DNA of 64,000 nt, from the NCBI GenBank assembly GCA_030267565.1, contig BRXU01000078.1:1-64000 (forward strand), in the 5' to 3' direction. The position numbers and the translations under genes are program-made. This document shows positions 35,944-44,674 of this stretch, in pieces. Position 1 is the first letter of the stretch. Every line of letters begins with the position of its first letter. The notes below the pieces were generated by a model, which had not been told where the DNA came from, did not search any database, and saw nothing but the letters and a program-made list of their open reading frames with translations. This DNA is from Pleodorina starrii. Taxonomy: Eukaryota; Chlorophyta; Chlorophyceae; Chlamydomonadales; Volvocaceae.

Positions 35944-36540
35944 CTAGCCGCCGGCCATAAGCGCTTCCATCGGCTGCCATCCGCAATGTGGGCTCCGGGC
36001 TTTTAGGTCGAACGCAAACCAGCACCCGCCGCCTCCCGGACCTTGGTCGAAGCGTCGGCTGATAGCGATGCCTGACAGCGCGCAAAATAGGAGCGTGCCG
36101 ACCCCTCCATGCCCGACGAACAGAATATCCCCTTCATGTTGGTCGGACAGGCAGGCTTCGACTTCAGCCACTACGCGGCGCTGCGCGCTCTCTGCCGTCT
36201 CCCATCCGCGTACGCTCTTGGCAGGCTCGGCAAAGAACTGATCCGCAACGGCCTCAAACTCTTGTGGTGGGAGAAAGCCGGTCGCGCTGCGGTCATTTTC
36301 ATGCATCCGCGGCCGAACCTCCATGGCCACTCCCAATGCTAAGGCGAGGGGCTTGGCAGTCTCAAGCGCCTTGATCTCGTCGCTACTGACCACCCTCTGC
36401 GTTCGTGAAAGAGATCCAAGCTGCGCAGCCAATATAGCGACCCGATTGCTGCCTACTTCATTTAGTGACCACGCCCGGATGTCTTTTAGAGGCTCTATCA
36501 GAACCTGCGGATGGGTTAGGTAGCGGGCGATATTGGTCAC
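35944..36540 (-). CDS. Histidine phosphatase family protein
   Basis: A 198-residue phosphoglycerate-mutase-like protein. The N-terminal motif is RYLTHPQV instead of the usual RHG; the His in LTHP is probably the phospho-acceptor. The second site is FVGHGGVGTLLF, and the acid residue lies in MHENDRS. It is the last gene inside the element, 100 bases from its right end. Confidence 0.75.
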   Translation of the reverse strand: MTNIARYLTHPQVLIEPLKDIRAWSLNEVGSNRVAILAAQLGSLSRTQRVVSSDEIKALETAKPLALALGVAMEVRPRMHENDRSATGFLPPQEFEAVADQFFAEPAKSVRGWETAESAQRRVVAEVEACLSDQHEGDILFVGHGGVGTLLFCALSGIAISRRFDQGPGGGGCWFAFDLKARSPHCGWQPMEALMAGG

Positions 36541-36638
36541 GGCTAAGCCTCTGGTGACGGACGCTGCTAACCGAAATACTCATGGTGCCCCTTCCATTGG
36601 TCAATGTCTGAAAAGTCCCGCAAAGCGGATTGACTTCT

Positions 36639-36649
36639 ATTCCACATAA
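36639..36649 (-). repeat. Right terminal inverted repeat of the Tn554-like element
   Basis: ATTCCACATAA on the plus strand, the complement of the left terminal repeat with one change. umuC resumes at 36651. Confidence 0.65.
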
Positions 36650-36650
36650 A

Positions 36651-36742
36651 CGGCGACCTAAGCCGCCGCGTGGTGGAGGTCCTGCACAGCTATTCCCCCC
36701 GCCTTGACGTCTATTCGATAGACGAGACGTTCGTTTTATCTT
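36651..36742 (+). pseudogene. umuC: umuC, second fragment
   Basis: In the frame continuing the 22743 fragment the translation reads GDLSRRVVEVLHSYSPRLD then VYSIDETF, the second catalytic block (Ser-Ile-Asp-Glu) of Y-family polymerases. It ends at a TGA at 36742, and no further umuC sequence is seen downstream. So the gene is interrupted and also lacks its 3' two thirds. Confidence 0.82.
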
Positions 36743-36998
36743 GACAGTCTGCACCGCCCTTAGACGCTAGCGTATGATAGGCGACGCAGGGGTGGATCAA
36801 GCCGGCCGTCGCGCTCTCCATAAAGCTGGCGGCGGACGGCTTGATCCGCACCGTCTGTGGAGAACTTGCGCGAGTCTTTTTATGTTAGAGCACATTTGGT
36901 TGTCAGAGCGACGGTTGGAAGGCGATCATCAGGAAGCGATCCCATGCATACTTCGTGGTAGCGCACCATACGATCCCGACGTTGATCGCTTTCTGCTA
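36743..36998. other. Intergenic stretch with a large dyad
   Basis: No gene. GGATCAAGCCG (from about 36793) is inverted as CGGCTTGATCC (to about 36846), a stem with a loop of about 32 bases. It may be an end of another element that removed the rest of umuC. Confidence 0.4.
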
Positions 36999-37829
36999 GG
37001 GTCAGGATGCATTGATTTCCATTGCGTTGCGTGATTCACGGCTCTGAAACGGAGCGGTGAGATGAGCGACCTTTTCTGGCTGACGGATGCGCAGATGGCA
37101 CGTCTTGCCCCTTTTTTCCCAAAGTCCCATGGCAAGCCGCGCGTTGATGACAGGCGCGTTCTCAGCGGGATTATCTTCATCATCCGCAATGGCTTGCGCT
37201 GGCGTGATGCACCCGCTGCCTATGGGCCTCACAAAACACTTTATAGCCGTTGGAGGCGTTGGAGCGGGAAGGGTATCTTCGCTCGGATGATGGCCGGCCT
37301 CGCTGCTGAACACGGTGAAGAGAATACTGTGATGATCGACGCAAGATACCTGAAGGCACATCGAACGGCGACCAGCATGGCCGTCAAAAAGGGGGGCGTG
37401 GACGTCTGATCGGCCGCACAAAAGGCGGCATGAACACCAAGCTGCACGCCATCTGCGACAGCCAGGGGCGACCGCTCGATCTGTTCATCACTGCCGGACA
37501 GGTGAGCGATTATATCGGCGCAAGGGCGCTGCTCAGCGGCCTGCCAAACGTCAGGTGGCTGCTTGGCGATCGCGGTTATGATGCTGACTGGTTGAGAGAG
37601 GCGTTGCAGGACAAGGGGATACGGGCCTGCATCCCCGGCCGGAAGCAACGCAAGATGCCGGTCAAGTATGACAAGCGCAGATACAAGCGGCGCAACCGTA
37701 TCGAGATCATGTTCGGCAGGATAAAGGACTGGCGGCGCGTCGCGACCCGTTATGACCGCTGCCCGAAGGTGTTCCTCTCCGCCATCGCGCTGGCGGCTCT
37801 CGTCATCTATTGGTTATGAATCCTGACCC
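36999..37829 (+). mobile_element. IS5-family (IS427-type) insertion sequence, 831 bp
   Basis: Ends are GGGTCAGGAT (36999-37008) and ATCCTGACCC (37820-37829), a perfect 10-base inverted repeat. The bases TA flank both sides (36997-36998 and 37830-37831), fitting the 2-bp TA target duplication of this group. The transposase is read in two frames. Confidence 0.88.
37062..37819 (+). CDS. IS5-family transposase, two frames with probable programmed frameshift
   Basis: The first frame (37062-37409, 115 residues) has the N-terminal part (WLTDAQMARLAPFFP, RVLSGIIFIIRNGLRWRDAP) and the first catalytic Asp in TVMIDARYLKAHRTA. The second (37430-37819, 129 residues) has LLGDRGYDADWLREAL with the second Asp and RRNRIEIMFGRIKDWRR with the Glu. 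The frames meet at the run AAAAAGGGGGG near 37388, a typical slippery site of IS427-group elements. The element is therefore probably functional. Confidence 0.86.
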
Positions 37830-38341
37830 TAGTTAGCGATCAGAGAATAGTGCCAACCTGTTGAATATATAATTTATTAGACCATGGATATAGTCTCGGA
37901 ATTTCACCCATGAGTATCAGATTGGCAGCTGATCTTGAAACAGAAAGTTGAGGCGTGCATGGATGACTGTCTATAGATGACAGAGCAGCTAGTCGCCGCA
38001 GCGCGGATGCACGGGTCGTTTTCCACAATCGTTGTGCTTTCTGGCCGATTAAAACGCCATCTACCCGTGCTGCGCCCTCATTTGCACCAGAAGCGGACGC
38101 TCAGAAGGCGCGGCAGGATCGACGCGAAGAGCCCTTCTCTGACATTCGGCACTTCCGCAGCTAATGCATGCGCAGCAAGAGCTGTCGCGTAAAAATCGTT
38201 GGCCAAGCTCATATCGTTGCTGCGGTGCAGCTTCCCCATAGCCGACACTTGTGGATGCCGCAGCGATATCCGCGATGCGGAACGCAGGCAAAGACTAGGG
38301 GTTGTTCTAGCCACCAATTTCAACAGCAAGGAGAAACCGAG
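37830..38341. other. Gene-free stretch with a long copy of the dispersed repeat
   Basis: No gene in 512 bases. From about 38118 the repeat reads GATCGACGCGAAGAGCCCTT and continues with segments (GACATTCGGC, GCTGCGGTGCAGCTTCCCCATAG) shared with 14103-14226. The last 20 bases hold the ribosome site (AAGGAG) of the DUF305 gene. Confidence 0.5.
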
Positions 38342-38836
38342 ATGAACTTCGCAAAAACGAGCTTCGCAGCAGCCATTGCCGCAGCCACTTTCGCCGCACC
38401 TGCTCTCGCCCAAGACGGAGAGTTCCGCCTGCCTGAGCAATGCACAGCGGCCGCTGCCGGGGGAGAGATGGATCACGCCAGCATGGGTCACGGCGGGGCG
38501 CACGCCGATCATGGTGCGGGGATGGATTCCGGCACGATGGAGATGATGGGCATGGGCGGTATGGACGTTGAGGCCATGCCGGAGCATGTCCAGGAGAACA
38601 TGCGTCGGATGATGGTCACGATGCCGGCAATGCACGACGGCATGATGAACGAAGATGCCGACGTCGCCTTCGCCTGCGGCATGATTGCTCACCATCAGGG
38701 TGCCATCGATATGGCCGAGGTGCTGCTGGCACATGGTGAGGACGAGCAGATGCGCGCCTTGGCCCAGGAGATCATTGACGCACAAGAAGCCGAGATCGAG
38801 CAGATGACAACGTGGCTGGCCGAGAACGCTAACTGA
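38342..38836 (+). CDS. DUF305-family exported protein (copper-related)
   Basis: A 164-residue periplasmic protein with signal peptide (cleavage after PALA). It has a His/Met-rich stretch (HASMGHGGAHADHGAGMDSG, then MEMMGMGGMD) and the DUF305 core FACGMIAHHQGAIDMAEVLL with a repeated EIIDAQEAEIEQM helix. DUF305 proteins (CopM type) bind copper and silver outside the cytoplasm. The downstream CueR operon supports a copper role. Confidence 0.85.
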   Translation: MNFAKTSFAAAIAAATFAAPALAQDGEFRLPEQCTAAAAGGEMDHASMGHGGAHADHGAGMDSGTMEMMGMGGMDVEAMPEHVQENMRRMMVTMPAMHDGMMNEDADVAFACGMIAHHQGAIDMAEVLLAHGEDEQMRALAQEIIDAQEAEIEQMTTWLAENAN

Positions 38837-38946
38837 TCCACCCTGGGGCCGCGCGGCACTGCACCGCGCGGCTTCTGGCACAGCTACCTCTTCCGCATCA
38901 GCAGAAACAGAGGAGGTTAGGCATCAGGAAAATCCTGACGCCGCTC

Positions 38947-38976
38947 TTGACCTTCCCATGATGGGAAGCCCCATAT
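38947..38976 (+). promoter_or_regulatory. CueR-type promoter/operator
   Basis: TTGACC (38947-38952) is followed by the perfect dyad CTTCCCAT-G-ATGGGAAG (38952-38968) and a CATATC -10 region, giving the long 19-base spacer typical of MerR-controlled promoters. It would drive the cueR-DUF411-glutaredoxin operon. Confidence 0.75.
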
Positions 38977-39006
38977 CCGCTCCAAAGACATGATGGAGCT
39001 CAGTCC

Positions 39007-39468
39007 ATGAACATCGGAGATGCTTCTTCCCGCTCGGGCGTATCGGCGAAGATGATCCGCTATTATGAGCAGATCGGCCTGATCCCGCCGGCAAGGCGCA
39101 CCGCCTCCGGCTATCGCGACTATGCTGAGGCCGACATCCACATGCTCCGGTTCATCGCCCGGGCGCGGGATCTGGGCTTCCCGGTAGCGGAGATCACGGA
39201 TCTTCTGGATCTGTGGCGCGACACCGGCAGGCGCAGCGCCGATGTGAAGGCGCTGGCGCAGGCGCGGGTGCGCGACCTTCGCCAGAAGATCGCGCATCTG
39301 CAGCAGATGGCAGAAACGCTCGAGGATCTGGCCCGGTCCTGTGCCGGAAACGACCGTCCCGAGTGCCCCATCCTGCGGAACCTCGAGGCGGCGACATCCC
39401 CGGCGCCAGACGATTGCGGGCACCATGCTCAAGACCGCACCCATCCCCAAGAAAGGATCACGTCGTGA
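39007..39468 (+). CDS. cueR: CueR-like copper-responsive MerR regulator
   Basis: A 153-residue MerR protein (helix-turn-helix SSRSGVSAKMIRYYEQIGLI, wing RRTASGYRDY, coiled coil about 80-115). Metal ligands match CueR numbering: Cys112 and Cys120 in SCAGNDRPECPIL, with Ser77 (not Cys) in SADVKAL, which indicates monovalent Cu/Ag/Au sensing. A matching dyad promoter is upstream. The stop overlaps the following GTG start. Confidence 0.92.
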   Translation: MNIGDASSRSGVSAKMIRYYEQIGLIPPARRTASGYRDYAEADIHMLRFIARARDLGFPVAEITDLLDLWRDTGRRSADVKALAQARVRDLRQKIAHLQQMAETLEDLARSCAGNDRPECPILRNLEAATSPAPDDCGHHAQDRTHPQERITS

Positions 39469-39917
39469 TCGACAGGCGTATGTTTATCGCCGCGCTTGCC
39501 GCGGCCCTGGCCCCCGCAACTGGCGTGCTCGCCGCCCTGCCTGCAGCCGAAACGCTGGTCAAGGTGGTTCGCTCGCCCGATTGCGGCTGCTGCGGCGCCT
39601 GGATCAACCATTTGCGGCAGGCGGGCTTCACCGTCGACGTGACCATGGCCGACGACGTTTCAGCCTTCAAGGAGCAGCATGGCGTTCCTCAGGCCCTCTG
39701 GTCCTGCCACACCGCCCTCATCGAGGGCTATCTGATCGAAGGCCATGTTCCCGCCGAAGCCATCCGCGCCCTGCTGGACCAGCGGCCCGAGGCGGCCGGT
39801 CTGGCCGTTCCCGGCATGCCCATCGGCTCGCCCGGCATGGAGATGGGCGATGAGACTGAGTCCTTCGACGTGATCGCTTGGAACGCGTCCGGCACCAGCG
39901 TCTTCGCAAGATATTGA
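39465..39917 (+). CDS. DUF411 exported metal-binding protein
   Basis: A 150-residue protein. GTG 39465 overlaps the cueR stop and has AAAGGA upstream; ATG 39480 is the alternative. Signal peptide FIAALAAALAPATGVLA. Family motifs are SPDCGCCGAWINHLR, WSCHTALIEGYLIEGHVP and GLAVPGMPIGSPGMEMG, with the CxCC cysteines probably binding copper. A second DUF411 protein is encoded at 58605. Confidence 0.9.
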   Translation: MIDRRMFIAALAAALAPATGVLAALPAAETLVKVVRSPDCGCCGAWINHLRQAGFTVDVTMADDVSAFKEQHGVPQALWSCHTALIEGYLIEGHVPAEAIRALLDQRPEAAGLAVPGMPIGSPGMEMGDETESFDVIAWNASGTSVFARY

Positions 39918-39926
39918 GGGTTTCCA

Positions 39927-40688
39927 GTGGCTACAACAACTTCCAAAACCGCGACCCTGCACCGGATGGTGATGACGAAGCACATGTGCCCTTACGGGCT
40001 CAAGTCGCTCGATCTCCTCCGCCGCCAGGGCTACAGCGTCGAGGATCATCACCTGACCACCCGCGCCGAGGTCGATGCGTTCAAGCAGCAGCACGGCGTC
40101 CAGACCACGCCGCAGACCTTCATCGGCGGCCAGCGCGTCGGCGGCTATGACGATCTGCGACGGCATTTCGGCAAGACGGTCCGCGACAAGAGCGCGACGA
40201 CCTACCGCCCGGTGATCGCGCTCTTCGCAATGGCTGCCGCGATGGCTCTCGCCACCAGCTGGGCTGCCCTTGGCCAGCTGATCACGGTCGCCGCAGCCGA
40301 GTGGTTCGTGGCCTTCGCCATGTGTCTTCTGGCCCTGCAGAAGCTGAAGGACGTGGAGAGCTTCGCGACCATGTTCCTGAACTACGACCTGCTGGCGCAG
40401 CGTTGGGTGCGCTACGGCTATGTCTATCCCTTCGCCGAGGGGCTCGCAGGCGTCCTGATGGTCGCAGGGGCGCTGATGTGGCTGTCGATCCCGGTGGCGC
40501 TGTTCATTGGCACGATCGGCGCGGTGTCGGTCTTCAAGGCGGTCTACATCGACAAGCGGGAGTTGAAATGCGCCTGCGTCGGCGGCGACAGCAACGTTCC
40601 CTTGGGCTTCGTGTCGCTGACGGAGAACCTGATGATGATTGCGATGGCCGTCTGGATGCTGGTCAAAGTCACCGTGCTGCAGCACTAG
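39927..40688 (+). CDS. Glutaredoxin-MauE/DoxX fusion membrane protein
   Basis: A 253-residue protein with GTG start, 9 bases after the DUF411 stop. Residues about 10-85 form a glutaredoxin domain (KHMCPYGLKSLDLLRR with CPYG, TTPQTFIGGQRVGGYDDLRR). The rest has four membrane helices of the MauE/DoxX type ending ELKCACVGGDSNVPLGFVSLTEN. It probably moves reducing equivalents across the membrane for copper handling by the DUF411 protein. Confidence 0.86.
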   Translation: MATTTSKTATLHRMVMTKHMCPYGLKSLDLLRRQGYSVEDHHLTTRAEVDAFKQQHGVQTTPQTFIGGQRVGGYDDLRRHFGKTVRDKSATTYRPVIALFAMAAAMALATSWAALGQLITVAAAEWFVAFAMCLLALQKLKDVESFATMFLNYDLLAQRWVRYGYVYPFAEGLAGVLMVAGALMWLSIPVALFIGTIGAVSVFKAVYIDKRELKCACVGGDSNVPLGFVSLTENLMMIAMAVWMLVKVTVLQH

Positions 40689-40990
40689 CTGGATTGTGCG
40701 AACCGTTGCCGCGTCCGTCGCGCCTAATACGTGTCCGGGAAGAGCGGTTGAAAATGTCCGCTTTCCCTGATGCCATGCTTCTCATGCTGCATCGCCATCT
40801 CGCGGCTTTGTCGTCCTGTGAGCGAATCAGTCTCATGTAAGGATGCCAAAGCTGCAGGTGCAGCGAATGACCGGAAGGTCCCGCATTGTGTCTGCGCTGC
40901 GCCGACTGCTGACTGTCTGCTTTCATCAAGTTGGTAAGCCCTAAAAGACGACTGCCTGCCATAAGCCCTCTATAGAGCTTTAACGGATAT
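40689..40990. other. Intergenic stretch with dispersed repeat remnants
   Basis: No gene in about 300 bases. CTGACTGTCTGCTTTCATCAAG and GGTAAGCCCTAAAAGACGACTGCC (about 40909-40955) resemble the repeat arms at 18295-18345. Confidence 0.4.
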
Positions 40991-41212
40991 TTACAGCGGC
41001 GCCGTCAAGGAAGCTGTTTCCTGAGTGCGTAACTGTTGTGTCAACTGTTCCAGTTCCTCAATACATTCATCATATGCCGTTCCTGATTTTGGAAAATCAG
41101 CGCGGAGCCGTTGATAGAAGCTGAGCCATTTGGGAAGCTCGCTGATCGGATATGTGCCTGACCAATACCTGCCGGTCATGCTGAACGTGGTTTCGGTATG
41201 GGTGACTTTCAT
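40991..41212 (-). CDS. Small hypothetical protein
   Basis: A 73-residue soluble protein (starts MKVTHTETTFSMTGRYWSG) with a helical C-terminus (AYDECIEELEQLTQQL). It is divergent from the DUF1173 gene. No family recognised and the ribosome site is weak. Confidence 0.5.
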   Translation of the reverse strand: MKVTHTETTFSMTGRYWSGTYPISELPKWLSFYQRLRADFPKSGTAYDECIEELEQLTQQLRTQETASLTAPL

Positions 41213-41388
41213 TGTGTTTGCGCACCTGTCTGGTTAATGCGTTTCATATTTTTGTATCGACCATCTGGCATGATACGGATTCCCCGAGTTTAAATCATCG
41301 CCGGGCCAATTCACAACCAGACACAGCACTATTCTCTGGAAATTGCGGCTGATGTAGGCGATTCTCTTTCTTATTGAAGGAGAGCATT

Positions 41389-42588
41389 ATGGCAGCCGAA
41401 AACACTTATCGCCTTGGTCATTCGCGTTTCAGCGCATCGACCGAAGGTTTGCAGCGTATCCTGGAAGGCGCATACGATAAGAAGGCCAGGCCTCTGTGCC
41501 AATGCAGCCGTCAGGAACCGGCAATGTATATTGCCAAGGTCGGGAACGAATATATCCTGAAACGAATGCCCGGAACGGGTCATCTTCACGATCCGGTTTG
41601 TGAGACATTCGATCCACCCCCGGAACTGTCCGGCCTGGGCCAGGTGAACGGACAGGCCATCTTGACCGACGAGGCGGGCGGCACGATGCTCAAACTGGAT
41701 TTTCCGCTATCGGTGAAGGGCGGACGGGCCGCCCCCGTGGCCGATCCGGGAGAGGCCGCGTCATCCGCCGTTGCCAGCCCGGCAAAGCTGCGCCTGTTGG
41801 CCGTGCTGCACTACCTCTGGGAAGCCGCAGGTCTGAACAAGTGGCGAAGCACTTACGGCCGCCGCCGCAGCTGGTTCATCATCCACCGTGAATTGATGGC
41901 CGCGGCCGCAAAAGTCAGCACGAAGGCCGGGCCGATCTCCGGCAACCTCTTTGTCCCGCCGCTCTATTCCATCGAGGAAAAGGAAAGGCTCGCCGCCGAC
42001 CGGCGGCGCTTCCTGCACCGGCTTCAGCCGGTTGCAGGAAAGCCCACACCCCTTGGCATCGTCATCGCGGAATACAAAGGCTATGAGCCTTCGACCTACG
42101 GTCGAAAGCTGATCCTCAAGCATCTGCCGGATTATCCGATGTTTCTGGACGAGGAGACCGGGAAGCGGTTCGACAGGATCGCGGCCGACAAGATAGAGAC
42201 GATCGAGGCCACACCGAACAGCCACCTGATCGTCATCGCGACCTTCAGCCCGAAGCCGAGCCACGGCAACATCCGCGAAATCGCCGTCATGCCCGTCAAC
42301 GGGCAATGGATTCCGTTCGATCACGACCGCGAACACCAGTTGCTGGACGCCCTGGCCGAGCGCGACTTCATCAAATGCCTGAAATACAACCTGTCGGCCA
42401 CAGCCCCTGTCGCCAATGCCCTGCTGCTGGATACCGGAACGCCTGTCGCCATGTTTGCCCCCAATCACGACATGACAGAGGAGGCGTATGACGACCTGAA
42501 AAAGATCGCCGCCGATGGCGTCTATCCGCCGTGGCTATGGGCACCCGAAGAATTTGACTTGCCTGGTATCCCAGGCAAGTCAACATAA
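41389..42588 (+). CDS. DUF1173 family plasmid protein
   Basis: A 399-residue protein. ATG 41389 follows AAGGAG by 7 bases. The N-terminus has the family segment RPLCQC, then MYIAKVGNEYILKRMPGTG and HDPVCETFDPPPELSGLGQV with conserved cysteines. A middle segment is HYLWEAAGLNKW and the C-terminus ends in PPWLWAPEEFD. DUF1173 proteins occur on conjugative plasmids of Alphaproteobacteria; function unknown. Confidence 0.8.
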   Translation: MAAENTYRLGHSRFSASTEGLQRILEGAYDKKARPLCQCSRQEPAMYIAKVGNEYILKRMPGTGHLHDPVCETFDPPPELSGLGQVNGQAILTDEAGGTMLKLDFPLSVKGGRAAPVADPGEAASSAVASPAKLRLLAVLHYLWEAAGLNKWRSTYGRRRSWFIIHRELMAAAAKVSTKAGPISGNLFVPPLYSIEEKERLAADRRRFLHRLQPVAGKPTPLGIVIAEYKGYEPSTYGRKLILKHLPDYPMFLDEETGKRFDRIAADKIETIEATPNSHLIVIATFSPKPSHGNIREIAVMPVNGQWIPFDHDREHQLLDALAERDFIKCLKYNLSATAPVANALLLDTGTPVAMFAPNHDMTEEAYDDLKKIAADGVYPPWLWAPEEFDLPGIPGKST

Positions 42589-42724
42589 TCGCACGGCACG
42601 GCGGTTTCTTATCAGATCATTTGTTTATCGGTTCCCGAATGACCAGAAGGCTAGAGTAAATGGAAGCATTTCTTAAGCGGCGTCAGATTTATATTGTTTG
42701 GTTGAGGACTGAAAGGCTAAGAGG

Positions 42725-43153
42725 ATGAACCATTTTCAATGGGTTGTTGCCATAAACTCTGTAGGCGGTCTCTCCGATGGCGATGACGAGATGACGCTCG
42801 CAATCAAGGGCGCAGAGAACTTCTGCCTCGACTTCATTCGGGACAATGGCCTGCCTCGGAACTACATGGTCGAGAAAGGCATCCCCTATATCGCTGCCTA
42901 CATGGTCTCATGCGCCAAGAACATCGACTATGAAATCTTCAACCTCTATCTCGATAGCAGGGATTACCGGCGGATCTTCCACCGTGAAGCCGAGAAAAAT
43001 ACAGGTATCCTGGCGGATATGCTGAATGAAGCCGCGCAGATACAACCGGATATTCTCAGGAGCTTCATCATCGGCGCAGGGTTGCGGTTGAAGATCGCTC
43101 CAACCGGCGCTGGCAAAGGCGTCAAATTAAGTAAGCAGAATAGTCGTTACTGA
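42725..43153 (+). CDS. Hypothetical protein
   Basis: A 142-residue helical, soluble protein (starts MNHFQWVVAINSVGGLSDGDDE). An AAGAGG lies just before the ATG. No family recognised. It lies between DUF1173 and the first repeat block, with lower GC than its neighbours. Confidence 0.55.
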   Translation: MNHFQWVVAINSVGGLSDGDDEMTLAIKGAENFCLDFIRDNGLPRNYMVEKGIPYIAAYMVSCAKNIDYEIFNLYLDSRDYRRIFHREAEKNTGILADMLNEAAQIQPDILRSFIIGAGLRLKIAPTGAGKGVKLSKQNSRY

Positions 43154-43199
43154 AAGTTGGTTTTAGAGTAAAAGATAACCAACAAAAAGCGAGATCATC

Positions 43200-43385
43200 A
43201 TGAAATACTGTTGCCAATTTTGTGCCACAACGTCTGAAACACCTTCGGCGTGCGAAGTCTGTGGCGTGTTCAGAAACGATCCGACTCCTTCAGATAAGGA
43301 ACAATCAGGCTTTAGTTTCTGGGGTCTTATGCTGATGCTTTCGGGCCTCGGCATGCTGATGCAGATTTCCGCGCTGTTCCTCTGA
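43200..43385 (+). CDS. Small zinc-ribbon membrane protein
   Basis: 61 residues. The N-terminal CCQFCATTSETPSACEVCG gives two CxxC pairs (a rubredoxin-like zinc ribbon), followed by a polar linker and one membrane helix (FWGLMLMLSGLGMLMQISALFL) at the C-terminus. Function unknown. Confidence 0.5.
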   Translation: MKYCCQFCATTSETPSACEVCGVFRNDPTPSDKEQSGFSFWGLMLMLSGLGMLMQISALFL

Positions 43386-43392
43386 CCAATCC

Positions 43393-43590
43393 GGGCGTCC
43401 CCTTCGGGCCGCGCCCCGGTTCCGGCCGGCAAGACCGGCCTCCACCCGAGCTGGTCGGGGCGATGCGCCCGGCTGCGCTGCACGGTTGAATGTCTCGTCC
43501 CGAGCCATCCCCCCGCACACCGGTCCTGGGCGCCCTGCCCCGCCCATCTCGTCCCTCACGGGCGGGACCGCTGACGCAAGGGGCGCGCGC
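43393..43590 (+). repeat. GC-rich block R1, copy 1
   Basis: About 197 bases starting GGGCGTCCCCTTCGGGCCGC that recur nearly unchanged at 47717-47913. The end of the block (GGCGGGACCGCTGACGCAAG) is also found at 60308. No coding function. Confidence 0.75.
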
Positions 43591-43631
43591 AATGTGGGCA
43601 AGTAAAGCATAAATCTCTGTCGCTCATAGAA

Positions 43632-43999
43632 TAGCGAGATCCCCGCGCGAGGCGCGGCGATCGGGACGCAGGGGGGATTTGGACAAGCCAAACGCCCCCT
43701 GCCCTTGTTGGGCCAGGCGCTGCGCGCCTGTCCGTCAGGGGACCGCCGGTCCCCCACCGCAACAGGAAAATGCTGCACGTCCTGCGGGGCCGTGTCCTCG
43801 CGCTGCGCGCTGCGGGCCGCACCACCCCCTTGTCCGCTGGATTTTCCCATTGCGGCGGTTCCCCCCCTGCCCTCGCCGGGAGGCAAGGGTTCAGGAGAGG
43901 GGCGCGCTGCGCGCTTCCTCGCCTGACCCCCCGCCCATTTTGGGCACCCGACCACGGCGCAAAGACCGGGCGGGATCGTCGCAAAAGAAGGAACGCCAA
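43632..43999 (+). repeat. GC-rich structured leader R2, copy 1
   Basis: About 370 bases repeated at 60491-60854 (complete) and 48332-48635 (without its last part), with the last 70 bases also at 50575-50645. It contains several strong dyads: GGGGG...CCCCC at 43671-43699, GGGGACCGCCGGTCCCC near 43737-43754, and a long-range pairing of CCGCAACAGGAAAAT (43757-43771) with ATTTTCCCATTGCGG (43841-43855). It ends in AGAAGGAACGCCAAATGGC, where AAGGA is the ribosome site and ATG the start of the next gene. Confidence 0.8.
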
Positions 44000-44413
44000 A
44001 TGGCACAAGCAATCCAGACCGACACCGCCGCCGAGCAGGCGCGCGACCACATGCTGCGCCTGCTGATCGCAGAGCAGAACGACGCCTTCCGCCGCTGCCT
44101 GGGCTTTGCCGCCCTGTGGCGGGACCATCATCTGAAAGGCCGCGCTGTCGTCACGCCGGGTTTCGATGCCCTGCCCATGGCGACCAAATCCGCGCTGATG
44201 GAGAAGGTCATCAACTTCACCGACTTCACCGAGGAAAACGACCCTTGGGAGGATCATTCCTTTGGTCGCGTGGAGGCCGATGGTGCGGCGATCTTCTGGA
44301 AGATCGACCTCTACGACACCGCCTACACCTACGGCGCGACGATGCCCGATTGTGCCTGTGACCCCGACCAGACGCGCCGTGTCCTGACGCTCTACCTGCC
44401 GTCCGAACACTGA
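44000..44413 (+). CDS. DUF3768 family plasmid protein
   Basis: A 137-residue soluble protein with the DUF3768 landmarks: EQNDAFRRC at the start, AVVTPGFDAL, INFTDFTEENDPWEDHSFG, FWKIDLYD and a closing RRVLTLYLPSEH. The ATG directly follows leader repeat R2. The family is found on alphaproteobacterial plasmids beside ParB-like and ArdC genes; function unknown. Confidence 0.85.
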   Translation: MAQAIQTDTAAEQARDHMLRLLIAEQNDAFRRCLGFAALWRDHHLKGRAVVTPGFDALPMATKSALMEKVINFTDFTEENDPWEDHSFGRVEADGAAIFWKIDLYDTAYTYGATMPDCACDPDQTRRVLTLYLPSEH

Positions 44414-44488
44414 CCAGAGATCGGCCTGCTTTCGCTCCGTGAGCAGGCCGGTGCTTCCCGCAGCTTCAACCGGAAAGGGGGTGAACAC

Positions 44489-44599
44489 ATGAGCAAAGCA
44501 ATCTTTGAACAGCGCCTCGCGGAAGCATGGGCGCTTGTCAGGAAGGGCGATGATTTTGGGATCGGACGCCGCTTCCTGAACCAGCACGGGGCCGTTTAA
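44489..44599 (+). CDS. Very small ORF (36 residues)
   Basis: ATG 44489 is preceded by GGAAAGGGGGTG and opens a 36-codon frame, MSKAIFEQRLAEAWALV then a basic tail ending FLNQHGAV. The amphipathic helix and good ribosome site suggest translation. It lies between DUF3768 and the ParB-like gene. Confidence 0.5.
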   Translation: MSKAIFEQRLAEAWALVRKGDDFGIGRRFLNQHGAV

Positions 44600-44674
44600 G
44601 CCCCCCGCCTTGTCCTGCCCTCACAGCCGGACAAGGCACCCATAACATAATCGTCGCACACAGGAATACACCCC

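Larger units (their letters stand above)
22988..36650 (+). mobile_element. 13.66-kb Tn554-like element inserted in umuC
   Basis: umuC reading breaks off at 22987 and resumes in phase at 36651, where the two ends together recreate the Leu-Tyr-Gly-Asp codons expected there. The ends are imperfect inverted repeats: TTACGTGGAAT at 22993-23003, and its complement with one change at 36639-36649. The left end carries two overlapping tyrosine recombinase genes, the Tn554 tnpA-tnpB arrangement; no TnpC was seen. The cargo is three regulator-transporter sets (EamA/AraC, EamA/MocR, MarR/MFS), a resolvase, AdhP, a GNAT and a phosphatase. Confidence 0.8.

Noticed and set aside
43556..44587. 343-residue minus-strand frame across repeat R2 and DUF3768
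   Set aside because: It is made of the repeat and the opposite strand of DUF3768; the same false frame reappears wherever R2 does.
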